Source of the DNA: Skermanella stibiiresistens SB22
GTDB lineage: Bacteria; Pseudomonadota; Alphaproteobacteria; Azospirillales; Azospirillaceae
NCBI RefSeq assembly: GCF_000576635.1
Contig: NZ_AVFL01000027.1
Span: 21,218 to 85,217 of the forward strand
Direction of reading: 5' to 3'
DNA: 64,000 nt
The notes beneath the pieces were generated by a model. That model was not told the origin of the DNA and did not search any database. It was given only the letters and a program-made list of their open reading frames with translations. The translations under genes and the position numbers were made by a program. Numbering within the stretch: the first letter of the stretch is position 1; each line of letters starts with the position of its first letter. Of the stretch, positions 1-7,734 are shown in pieces.

Positions 1-33
1 GCCCGGCTTTCGACAGCCGTATCGCGTTTCGGA

Positions 34-537
34 TCAGGCGGCGGTCTTGGTCAGCACGGCCTCGAGCCGCTCGGTCGCCTTGTTCTCGTCGATCTTCTCG
101 ACGGCGGCCAGCTCGCGGGCCAGCCGCTCCAGCGCGGCCTGATAGATCTGGCGTTCGCTATAGGACTGGTCGGGCTGGTCGCTGCCGCGATAGAGGTCAC
201 GGACAACCTCGGCGATCGAGACAGGATCGCCGGAGTTGATCTTGGCCTCGTATTCCTGGGCGCGGCGGCTCCACATGGCGCGGCGGGCGCGGGAACGTCC
301 CTGAAGGGTGTCGAGAGCCACCTTGATCCGATCCTTGGAACTGAGGCGGCGGAGACCTGAGTCCTTGGCCTTACCCACCGGCACCTTCAGCGTCATGCGC
401 TCCTTCTCGAAGGTGATGGCGTAAAGCGTCACGGTTTGGCCGGCGATATGGTGCGTCTCGATTCCCTCGACGCGACCGACCCCGTGGGCCGGGTATACGA
501 CGAAATCACCGGCCGTGAACTCAAGCTTGTTCATCAT
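34..537 (-). CDS. carD: CarD family transcriptional regulator
   Basis: Predicted CarD-type transcription factor (167 aa) that would bind the RNA polymerase beta subunit and stabilise open complexes at rRNA and stress promoters. The N-terminal RID/Tudor-like domain is visible at residues 5-60 (GDFVVYPAHGVGRVEGI, then VPVGKAKDSGLRRLSS), followed by the helical DNA-binding half with the basic segment RSRARRAMWSRRAQEYEAKI. Length matches the alphaproteobacterial family (about 160-175 aa). Two adjacent ATGs (535-537 and 532-534) sit behind an AATAGGA Shine-Dalgarno-like stretch, so either may start. The same-strand ferredoxin gene lies 341 bases upstream. This CarD/FdxA neighbourhood is usual in alphaproteobacteria (known from the family, not tested here). 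Confidence 0.93.
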   Translation of the reverse strand: MMNKLEFTAGDFVVYPAHGVGRVEGIETHHIAGQTVTLYAITFEKERMTLKVPVGKAKDSGLRRLSSKDRIKVALDTLQGRSRARRAMWSRRAQEYEAKINSGDPVSIAEVVRDLYRGSDQPDQSYSERQIYQAALERLARELAAVEKIDENKATERLEAVLTKTAA

Positions 538-878
538 TCCTATTGGCTCTCACTTCACGCTCGCTGGCATCCGGCTGTCCCGGCCGGATGTCTCGGGACA
601 ACGAAAGGCTGAAAAACCGTTATCCGTCCCCTACTTTAGGTTGGGGCCGACAAAATCGGCAATTCAAGCCTGGAGCATCGCAAAGCCCGGCACGCGCGAA
701 AAAACAGCCGGGCTCAGGGCCGCCATTATATAGGAAGTGAGCAGGACGTTACAAAGATATAACGTGTTGGTCATAGACAGTCGTCCGCCGCCCGCCCGAT
801 GGCGGCCCTGCGTAAATCGCATGGCGGAATGGATGGGCGCGACCTCCGGTCCGGGACCGGGGTCGCCAGCCCCTACCT
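538..878. other. Intergenic region between carD and fdxA with two inverted repeats
   Basis: No convincing gene here. Two dyads are visible: an 8-bp stem (AGCCCGGC / GCCGGGCT) with a 15-base loop at 684-714, and ACGTTA-N8-TAACGT at 746-765. The first could terminate or attenuate transcription coming from fdxA, since it lies between fdxA and carD on the minus strand. The second could be an operator for carD. Both functions are guesses. Confidence 0.35.
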
Positions 879-1217
879 TCAGTTACCGGTGCCGGGCTCC
901 GGCTTGAAGAACTTCTCGAACTTGTCCGCGGCGCCCTTGAACTCCTCGGCTTCCGGCAGCGCGTCCTTCTTGCGCGTCAGGTTCGGCCATTGCAGGGAGT
1001 ATTCGCGGTTCAGCTCCAGCCACTTCTCGGCATCGGTCTCGGTATCCGGAATGATCGCCTCGGCCGGGCATTCCGGCTCGCACACGCCGCAGTCGATGCA
1101 TTCGTCCGGGTGGATGACAAGCATGTTGTCACCCTCGTAGAAGCAATCGACGGGGCACACCTCGACGCAGTCGGTATATTTGCACTTGATGCATTGCTCG
1201 GTGACGACGTAGGGCAT
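879..1217 (-). CDS. fdxA: Seven-iron ferredoxin FdxA
   Basis: Small electron carrier of 112 aa with one [3Fe-4S] and one [4Fe-4S] cluster, of the Azotobacter ferredoxin I / FdxA type. The Cys pattern is complete: C9-x2-C12-x4-C17-x3-C21-P and C40-x2-C43-x2-C46-x3-C50-P. By family knowledge C9, C17 and C50 bind the 3Fe cluster and C21, C40, C43 and C46 the 4Fe cluster. The start at 1215-1217 (MPYVVTEQC) is chosen because family members begin exactly there; a longer open frame upstream has no homologous look. An AGGGA stretch lies about 9 bases before the ATG. The cytoplasmic redox partner cannot be told from the context. Confidence 0.96.
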   Translation of the reverse strand: MPYVVTEQCIKCKYTDCVEVCPVDCFYEGDNMLVIHPDECIDCGVCEPECPAEAIIPDTETDAEKWLELNREYSLQWPNLTRKKDALPEAEEFKGAADKFEKFFKPEPGTGN

Positions 1218-1310
1218 GCTCGCTTTCCCTTTTTCCTCTTCAGGCGCCCGGATCGGCCATCCAGCCGGGCACCGTGCCATCTCATGTGTTTCGGTCGCGG
1301 CCGGAGGTCC

Positions 1311-1814
1311 CTAGATCGAGGTGTCCCCGGTCGGCGCCTCGATGGTCGAATCGGAGATGCCCAGCCGGTCGAGGACACGCATCCGAGCCGCTCCACGGTC
1401 GCGGTCGGAGACGTAGAGCAGTCCACCCACCCTGCGCAAGAGGCTCGCCTCCAGATCATGAAGTTCGCCATCGGCGTAGACCACTTCCCAGAGCATTTCA
1501 ATCATCTGGATGCGCTCCTCGTCGGAAAAGCGGTCCTTCAGGGTCGAGGTGAAGCGATGCCACTGCGCGGGGCCGTCCGAAACCGTCTCGGCCGCCTCCA
1601 GCAGGTCCACCGCCTCAGTTTCCGTCAGCGAGAAGCGTCCCTCCAGCAGGGACAGGATGCGCTTCCGCTCGGGGCCGCCGATCTCATCATCCATCCGGGC
1701 CGCCTCGACCAGCAGGGTGGCGGCGGCCAGTTGCACCTCGTCGCGCGATCGGCGGCCGGCCCGCTGGCCCGCATCGCCGTCGTCCATCAAAAGTGCCTTC
1801 AATCGAGCGAACAT
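1311..1814 (-). CDS. TerB-like (tellurite-resistance B family) helical protein
   Basis: A 167-aa, all-helical acidic protein of the TerB/COG4103 type. Visible signatures are the two repeated helical segments, one with AAATLLVEAARMDDEIGGPERKR (residues 30-52) and one with MIEMLWEVVYADGELHDLE (residues about 104-122); the paired acidic D/E loops are the TerB metal-binding-like motifs. It has no signal peptide. The biochemical role of this subfamily is not established, and the tellurite link is by name only. It lies 93 bases upstream of fdxA on the same strand and may be cotranscribed with it. Confidence 0.8.
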   Translation of the reverse strand: MFARLKALLMDDGDAGQRAGRRSRDEVQLAAATLLVEAARMDDEIGGPERKRILSLLEGRFSLTETEAVDLLEAAETVSDGPAQWHRFTSTLKDRFSDEERIQMIEMLWEVVYADGELHDLEASLLRRVGGLLYVSDRDRGAARMRVLDRLGISDSTIEAPTGDTSI

Positions 1815-1946
1815 TCCCAGGATCCAGTCGTTGCCGTCACTACGGAGAGTTAAAGTCCCTTATCCCGTAGATGGTTGCCGAACACCTCGCCGACGACCCC
1901 TTCCTGACGCTTGCCCTGCGGCCCCCGACGCACTAGCCTGCCGCCC

Positions 1947-2564
1947 ATGATGACCGCAGCCGGCCCAGATCCACGCCGTTACGCCCCGGCGACCCAGCGC
2001 AACCGGGATCCCATCCTGGCTGTGCTGCGCGAGGTGCTTCCCGCCACCGGCACCGTGCTGGAGATCGCCAGTGGCAGTGGCGAGCACGCCGTCTTCCTGG
2101 CCGGCTCCCTGCCCGAGCTGATTTGGCACCCGACCGATCCCGATCCGGACAACCGGGCCAGCATCCGCGCCTGGATCGCCGAGAGCGGCGTCACCAACGT
2201 CACGGCGCCGGCCAACCTCGACGCGGCCGCGCGGGCGTGGCCGGTCACCCATGCCGACGCGATCGTCTGCGTCAACATGATCCACATCTCGCCCTGGGCC
2301 GCGACGCTGGGCCTGATGGCCGGTGCGGGGCGCACCCTGCCGACGGGAGCGCCGCTCTACCTCTACGGCCCCTACAAGCGCGACGGACGCCATACCGCCG
2401 CCAGCAACGAGGACTTCGACCAGTCGCTGCGCGCCCAGAACCCCGACTGGGGTGTGCGCGAGTTGGAGGATGTGCGCGTCGCCGCGGCCGAGGCCGGGCT
2501 GACGCTGGACGAGGTCATCGAGATGCCGGCCAACAACCTGTCGGTCGTGTTCAGGCGGGGCTGA
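1947..2564 (+). CDS. DUF938 SAM-dependent methyltransferase-like protein
   Basis: A 205-aa protein of the DUF938 family, a class I methyltransferase fold. The SAM-binding motif I is clear (VLEIASGSGEHAVFLA, residues about 38-53), as is a motif II-like acidic stretch (WHPTDPDPDN). The C-terminal half carries the family-typical LYGPYKRDG and NEDFD motifs. The substrate is unknown; DUF938 members are often annotated only as class I methyltransferases. Start: the ATG at 1947 is preferred over an upstream in-frame start at 1911 because the intervening residues look non-coding. It is encoded opposite to its neighbours, inserted between the terB-like and S4 genes. Confidence 0.88.
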   Translation: MMTAAGPDPRRYAPATQRNRDPILAVLREVLPATGTVLEIASGSGEHAVFLAGSLPELIWHPTDPDPDNRASIRAWIAESGVTNVTAPANLDAAARAWPVTHADAIVCVNMIHISPWAATLGLMAGAGRTLPTGAPLYLYGPYKRDGRHTAASNEDFDQSLRAQNPDWGVRELEDVRVAAAEAGLTLDEVIEMPANNLSVVFRRG

Positions 2565-2581
2565 CGGTCCGGCTTGAAGCG

Positions 2582-3001
2582 TCAGGACTCGGTCCGCAGG
2601 CGCTCGGTCGCCCGGCGGTCCGCCTTGGTCGGCCGGCCGGAACCGGGTGCCCGCTCGGCGGAGCGCGGCATCGCCGTCTCGGGCGCCGGCGGCGACAGGT
2701 CCTCGTAGAGCGCCCGCGCCTCGGGGGCCGGCCCGCGCCGCGCCGCCAGGGCCAGCACCTTGATGATCCGGATGTGGCGTCCCTGGGCGAAGGTCAGGAC
2801 ATCGCCGGGCTTGACCGCGTGGTGCGCCTTGGTGACCGGCGTTCCCCCGATCCGGACGGCGCCGGCGGCGCACAGCTTGGCGGCGAGACTGCGGGTCTTG
2901 AAGAAGCGGGCATACCAAAGCCATTTGTCCAGCCTCAGCCGGCCCGAAGCCAGCTCCAGCGCCGTCTCGGTGGCGGCGGCGTCATCCTCGTCCTCAGCCA
3001 T
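2582..3001 (-). CDS. S4-domain RNA-binding protein (Hsp15/HslR family)
   Basis: A 139-aa protein with an S4 RNA-binding domain at residues 19-75 (LRLDKWLWYARFFKTRSLA, then VRIGGTPVTKAHHAVKPGD) and a basic C-terminal tail. It is related to Hsp15/HslR, which in E. coli binds 50S subunits carrying stalled nascent chains. The gene begins 18 bases downstream of the helicase gene on the same strand, so the two are probably cotranscribed. Helicase plus S4 protein is a standard alphaproteobacterial pair and suggests work on structured RNA or ribosomes. Residues 1-18 are acidic and low-complexity. Confidence 0.9.
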   Translation of the reverse strand: MAEDEDDAAATETALELASGRLRLDKWLWYARFFKTRSLAAKLCAAGAVRIGGTPVTKAHHAVKPGDVLTFAQGRHIRIIKVLALAARRGPAPEARALYEDLSPPAPETAMPRSAERAPGSGRPTKADRRATERLRTES

Positions 3002-3019
3002 GGCCCTCTTCGTCCGTCG

Positions 3020-5581
3020 TCATCGGATGAACTCGATCTGTCTCAGCTTCGCGAAGGGCGAATCGGTGGAGCCCTCGGCGCGCGGCTTGGCCGGGGCGCC
3101 CCGGCGCGGCCCTTTCCGGTTCCGTCCCGGCCCGGCTGGACGGCCGCGCCGCCACGTGACGGCGCCATCCTCGCCCTCGTGCCGGCGATAGCCCATCGCG
3201 GCCAGCACGCCCTCCAGGTCCTGGGGCGTGCTGCCGATCATCTGGGCGAGATCGGGCGCCGAGGTCAACGGCCCTTCGCCGCTCCGCTTGTGAAGCTCGC
3301 GCTCGAACCGCTCCAGGATGTCGGCGCGGACCGCGCGCGGCCCCTTGGGCGGATAGCCCACCGCCTCCCAGAAGTCCGGCGGCACCGCGTCGGTCGCGAC
3401 CGAGACCCGGCCGGCGGGCGGGGTCGGCGGCGGCAGCGGCATCGCCATGGGGCCGCCATGCGAAACCGCCCACAGCAAGCCACGCAGATCGACCGCGCGC
3501 GGCTTGATCAGCGCCGGCATGAAGACTTGGCTGGTCGCCAGCCGGACGCCCAGCTTGTTCAGCGCCTGCCGGTCGGCCTTGCCGAGCCCGGCGATCAGCG
3601 GCTCCAGGCCGGGCCGGGCGAGGCCGCCCAGCGATTCGGCCAGTTGGAAGGCCAGCCCGCGCGCCGTGCCGGACAGGTCCGCCCCGCGCAGGGCGAACAG
3701 CGGCGCCAGCCGGTCCTTGATGAACTGGTCGAGCCAGCGGCCCAGCCGCGCCCGCACCTTGTCGCGTTGTCCCGACTCGAACAGCTCGTCGTGCAGGGGG
3801 GTCACCGCCGGGGTCAGCACCGAGGTGCCCGGCCCCAGCCGCGCCACGGGATGGCCGTCCCAGCACAGCACGCCGTCGGGCCGCAGTTCGATCTTGTCGT
3901 CGCCCGCCTGTTCCAGCAGCCGGACCCGGCGGCCGATCTCGTCGCGGAGCGCCCGCCGCGTGGCGCTCATGAAGGCGCGGACGTCGTCCTCCCGCACCTC
4001 GGGGTCGAGCGTGAAGTGGAAGCCCTCCAGCCGGCCGACATGGTGGCCCTCGACCAGCACCTCGCCGGCGGCGGTGACGGCGGCCAGCAACTCGCCGCCG
4101 CCGGCCAGCGTGCGGGCCAGCACGGCGGAGCGGCGGTCGACGAACCGCTGGGTCAGCCGCTCGTGCAGGGCGTCGGACAGCTTGTCCTCGATCTCCCGCG
4201 ACCGCTCCTGCCAATGCTTGGGGTCGGTCAGCCAGTCCGGCCGGTTGGAGATGTAGGTCCAGGTCCGGATGTGGGAGATGCGCGAGACCAGCGTGTCGAT
4301 GTCGCCCTCGGTCTTGTCCATCCGCGCCACCTGCTTGGCGACCCAGTCCTCCGGCAGGCGCGCCTCCGGAGTCATCAGGTGCCTGTAGATCTGGGACAGC
4401 AGGCGGGTGTGGGCGTCGGACAGCACCTTGCGGAAGTCTGGGATCTGGCAGACCTCCCACAGCAGCCGGACCGCCGCCCGGTTGGTCGCCTTGGCCGCGA
4501 TCTCCGGGTCGCGCGACAGGGCCAGCAGCGACAGGTGGTCGTCGGCGTCGCGCACCCGCATCAGCTCCGGCCGGGCCGGGCGTTCCTCCAGGCTCTTGAT
4601 CAGGACGGTCGGGTTCTCGAAGCGCAGCGCGGTGTTGCGCCACATGATGGCCTTCAGCGACTCGAACTTGTGGTTCTCGACCGCGTCGATCGTCTCCGCG
4701 TCCAGGCCGTTGAGGTCGGCGGTGGTGCCGAAAGTGCCGTCGGTCATGTGGCGGCCGGCCCGCCCGGCGATCTGGGCGATCTCGTTCGGGCGCAGGCGGC
4801 GCGGCGCGTGGCCGTCGAACTTGGTCAGCCGGGCGAAGGCGACATGGTCGACATCCATGTTCAGCCCCATGCCGATCGCGTCGGTCGCGACCAGGTAATC
4901 GACCTCGCCGGCCTGATAGAGCGCCACTTGAGCGTTCCGGGTGCGCGGACTGAGGGCTCCCAGCACCACGGCGGTGCCGCCACGCTGGCGCCGGATCAGC
5001 TCGGCCATGGTGTAGACGTCGGTGGCGGAGAAGGCGACCACGGCCGAGCGGGGCGGCAGCCGCGTCAGCTTCTTGTGCCCGGCATAGGTCAGCGACGAGA
5101 AGCGCGGCCGGCTGATGAACTCGACGCGCGGCACCAGCTTCTGGATCAGCGGCCGGATCGTGTCGGCGCCCAGGAACATGGTCTCATCCATGCCCCGCGC
5201 GTGCAGCAGCCGTTCCGTGAAGATGTGGCCGCGCTCGGGATCGGCGCAGAGCTGGATCTCGTCCACCGCCAGGAAGGCGACCGGCCGGTCCAGCGGCATC
5301 GATTCCACGGTGCAGACGAAATACGTCGCGCGCGGCGGGATGATCTTCTCCTCGCCGGTGACCAGCGCCACCGCGTGGCGGCCCTTGGCCTTGACGATCT
5401 TCTCGTAGTTCTCACGCGCGAGGAGGCGCAGGGGGAACCCGATCATGCCGGAGCGGTAGCCCAGCATCCGCTCGATCGCGAGAAAGGTCTTCCCGGTGTT
5501 GGTCGGCCCAAGAACGGCGGTCACCCGCCCCTGGTACTGGGAGGCCCCGCCAGAAGATGCTGCGCTCATGGGGGAGAGCAT
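3020..5581 (-). CDS. SUV3-like DEAD/DExH RNA helicase
   Basis: Superfamily 2 helicase of 853 aa resembling mitochondrial SUV3. Seen: Walker A GPTNTGKT at residues 25-32, a DEIQ motif II within FLAVDEIQLCADPERGH, motif III-like FSATD, and motif VI QIAGRAGRH. The C-terminal third ends in a basic, Pro/Gly-rich tail. Expected function is ATP-driven unwinding of RNA, perhaps with an exoribonuclease partner. The frame is open further upstream to 5788, but the segment before 5581 is Arg/Pro-rich and unlike the family, so I place the start at 5581 (or 5569); an AGGG lies just before 5581. It is followed by the S4 gene and divergent from htpG. Confidence 0.9.
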   Translation of the reverse strand: MLSPMSAASSGGASQYQGRVTAVLGPTNTGKTFLAIERMLGYRSGMIGFPLRLLARENYEKIVKAKGRHAVALVTGEEKIIPPRATYFVCTVESMPLDRPVAFLAVDEIQLCADPERGHIFTERLLHARGMDETMFLGADTIRPLIQKLVPRVEFISRPRFSSLTYAGHKKLTRLPPRSAVVAFSATDVYTMAELIRRQRGGTAVVLGALSPRTRNAQVALYQAGEVDYLVATDAIGMGLNMDVDHVAFARLTKFDGHAPRRLRPNEIAQIAGRAGRHMTDGTFGTTADLNGLDAETIDAVENHKFESLKAIMWRNTALRFENPTVLIKSLEERPARPELMRVRDADDHLSLLALSRDPEIAAKATNRAAVRLLWEVCQIPDFRKVLSDAHTRLLSQIYRHLMTPEARLPEDWVAKQVARMDKTEGDIDTLVSRISHIRTWTYISNRPDWLTDPKHWQERSREIEDKLSDALHERLTQRFVDRRSAVLARTLAGGGELLAAVTAAGEVLVEGHHVGRLEGFHFTLDPEVREDDVRAFMSATRRALRDEIGRRVRLLEQAGDDKIELRPDGVLCWDGHPVARLGPGTSVLTPAVTPLHDELFESGQRDKVRARLGRWLDQFIKDRLAPLFALRGADLSGTARGLAFQLAESLGGLARPGLEPLIAGLGKADRQALNKLGVRLATSQVFMPALIKPRAVDLRGLLWAVSHGGPMAMPLPPPTPPAGRVSVATDAVPPDFWEAVGYPPKGPRAVRADILERFERELHKRSGEGPLTSAPDLAQMIGSTPQDLEGVLAAMGYRRHEGEDGAVTWRRGRPAGPGRNRKGPRRGAPAKPRAEGSTDSPFAKLRQIEFIR

Positions 5582-5789
5582 TGGCCCTGACGTGCCGCAT
5601 TGCAAGAGGCGTGATCGCGGGTGCCGGAGGAACCGGACCGGGCCCGGGAATGGGACAAGGCGCCGCACTCCCCTCGATCGCCCTGATTCTAATCGTCGAC
5701 GCCGACCCGAATAGGGTTGCAGGTGTTCGCGGCCTTTCACATATCTGGCGCATATTCGCACCAAACCTACTTCCGAAGGTGATACCAAA

Positions 5790-7667
5790 ATGTCCGAGGA
5801 ACGGCTCAGTTTTCAGGCCGAGGTCAGCCGCCTGCTCGACATGGTCGCGCACTCCCTCTACAGCGAGAAGGAGGTGTTCCTGCGCGAGCTGATCTCGAAC
5901 GCCTCCGACGCCTGCGACCGTCTGCGCTATGCCGCCCTGACCCAGCCCGAGCTTTCGGCTGACGATCCCGACCTCAAGATCCGCCTGGTGACCGACGCCG
6001 ACGCCAAGACCCTGACGGTGGCCGACAACGGTGTCGGCATGAACCGCGAGGATCTGATCGAGAATCTCGGCACCATCGCGCGGTCGGGCACCGCCGCCTT
6101 CATGAACAAGCTGACCGGCGACGACAAGAAGGACGTCGGCCTGATCGGCCAGTTCGGCGTCGGCTTCTATTCCGCCTTCATGGTGTCGACCCGGGTCGAG
6201 GTCCTCAGCCGCAAGGCCGGCGAGAGCCAGGGCTGGCGCTGGGTGTCCGACGGCCGCGGCGAGTTCACCGTCAGCGAGGCCGACGACGTCGCGCGCGGCA
6301 CCCGCGTCGTGCTGCACCTCAAGGACGACGAGGGCGAGTTCCTGGACGAGCAGCGGCTGCGCCGGATCGTCCAGAAGTACAGCGACCACATCGCCTTGCC
6401 GATCCTGCTCGGCACCGGCGACGACGCCCAGGCGCTCAACAAGGCGTCGGCGCTGTGGACCCGCTCGCGGAACGAGATCACGCCCGACGAGTACAAGGAG
6501 TTCTACCACCACGTCGGCCACGCCTTCGACGACCCCTGGCTGACGCTGCACTGGCGGGCCGAGGGCAAGATCGAATACACCAGCCTGCTGTTCGTGCCGT
6601 CGGCCAAGCCGTTCGACCTGTTCAACCCCGACCGGCGCCATCGGGTGAAGCTGTACGTCAAGCGCGTCTTCATCACCGACGAGGCCGAGGGTCTGGTGCC
6701 GCCGTACCTGCGCTTCCTGCGCGGCGTGGTCGACAGCGAGGATCTCCCGCTCAACATCAGCCGCGAGATGCTCCAGCACAATCCCATGCTGGCCAAGATC
6801 CGCGCCGGCATCGTGCGCCGGGTCCTGGGCGACCTGACCAAGAAGGCGGAGGATCCCGAGCAGGCCGACAGCTACGCCGAGTTCTGGGAGAACTTCGGCG
6901 CGGTGCTGAAGGAAGGCCTGTACGAGGACTACGAGCACCGCGAGCAGTTGACCAAGCTGATGCGCTTCCGCTCGACCGGCGCCGAGGGATTGGTGTCGCT
7001 GGACGACTACATCGGTCGGATGAAGGAGGGGCAGGACGCGATCTTCCACATCACCGGCGACGACATCGAGTCGCTGCGCCGCAGCCCGCAGATCGAGGGC
7101 TTCAAGGCGCGGGGCGTCGAGGTTCTGCTGCTGACCGACCCGGTCGACGAGTTCTGGATCCCCTCGGTCGCCGAGTACCAGGGCAAGAAGTTCAAGTCGG
7201 TCACCCGCGGCGGCGCCGACCTGTCCCGCATCAAGGCCGAGAGCGAGCCCGAGAAGGACCAGGAGAAGCCGGCCGAGAACGACCTGGGCAGCCTGGTCGC
7301 CGCGATCAAGCTGACCCTGGCCGAGGCGGTCAAGGACGTTCGGATCTCCGAGCGGCTGACCGACAGCCCCGTCTGTCTGGTGGCGGACGAGGGTGACATG
7401 GACATGCACCTGGAGCGCCTGCTGAAGCAGCACCGCCAGCTCGATGGTGGCGCCAAGCGGATCCTGGAAGTCAACCCAACCCATCCGCTGATCCGCCGGC
7501 TGACCGATCTGGCCGCGAAGGAGGGTGCCGCCGCCGGCATCTCCGACATCGCGTGGCTGCTGCTCGATCAGGCGCGCATCGTCGAGGGTGAGCCGATCCC
7601 CGATCCCGCCGCGTTCTCGCGCCGTCTGGCGATCGTGATGGAGAAGGGGCTGGGTCTGGCGGCCTGA
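5790..7667 (+). CDS. htpG: Molecular chaperone HtpG (bacterial Hsp90)
   Basis: Full-length Hsp90-family chaperone, 625 aa (usual 620-635). The N-terminal GHKL ATPase domain has ELISNASDACDRLRY (catalytic Glu/Asn), DNGVGM and GQFGVGFYSAFM. The middle domain carries LPLNISREMLQ with the conserved Arg. The C-terminal dimerisation domain ends at residue 625, with the family-typical HPLIRRL near the end. It is a cytoplasmic homodimer assisting client folding under heat or oxidative stress. The start is supported by GAAGGTGAT, 8 bases before the ATG. It is monocistronic: a strong hairpin follows directly. No confident heat-shock promoter could be picked in the roughly 120 bases upstream. Confidence 0.98.
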   Translation: MSEERLSFQAEVSRLLDMVAHSLYSEKEVFLRELISNASDACDRLRYAALTQPELSADDPDLKIRLVTDADAKTLTVADNGVGMNREDLIENLGTIARSGTAAFMNKLTGDDKKDVGLIGQFGVGFYSAFMVSTRVEVLSRKAGESQGWRWVSDGRGEFTVSEADDVARGTRVVLHLKDDEGEFLDEQRLRRIVQKYSDHIALPILLGTGDDAQALNKASALWTRSRNEITPDEYKEFYHHVGHAFDDPWLTLHWRAEGKIEYTSLLFVPSAKPFDLFNPDRRHRVKLYVKRVFITDEAEGLVPPYLRFLRGVVDSEDLPLNISREMLQHNPMLAKIRAGIVRRVLGDLTKKAEDPEQADSYAEFWENFGAVLKEGLYEDYEHREQLTKLMRFRSTGAEGLVSLDDYIGRMKEGQDAIFHITGDDIESLRRSPQIEGFKARGVEVLLLTDPVDEFWIPSVAEYQGKKFKSVTRGGADLSRIKAESEPEKDQEKPAENDLGSLVAAIKLTLAEAVKDVRISERLTDSPVCLVADEGDMDMHLERLLKQHRQLDGGAKRILEVNPTHPLIRRLTDLAAKEGAAAGISDIAWLLLDQARIVEGEPIPDPAAFSRRLAIVMEKGLGLAA

Positions 7668-7687
7668 TCCCGCTGACTCGAACAAGG

Positions 7688-7723
7688 ACGGCCACCGGGG
7701 TGATCACCCATCCCGGTGGCCGT
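7688..7723. terminator. Bidirectional intrinsic terminator between htpG and the cyclase gene
   Basis: A 12-bp perfect stem (ACGGCCACCGGG / CCCGGTGGCCGT) with a 12-base loop, followed on the plus strand by TTTTCG. It lies 20 bases after the htpG stop and 11 bases after the stop of the convergent cyclase gene, so it can serve htpG and probably both genes. Confidence 0.85.
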
Positions 7724-7734
7724 TTTCGTTGGGC

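Noticed and set aside
2123..5590. Very long open frame (1155 codons) on the plus strand opposite the helicase gene
   Set aside because: It is the GC-rich antisense shadow of the helicase; its Arg/Pro/Gly/Gln-rich composition and lack of any domain are typical of high third-position GC, and the helicase frame has full motifs.
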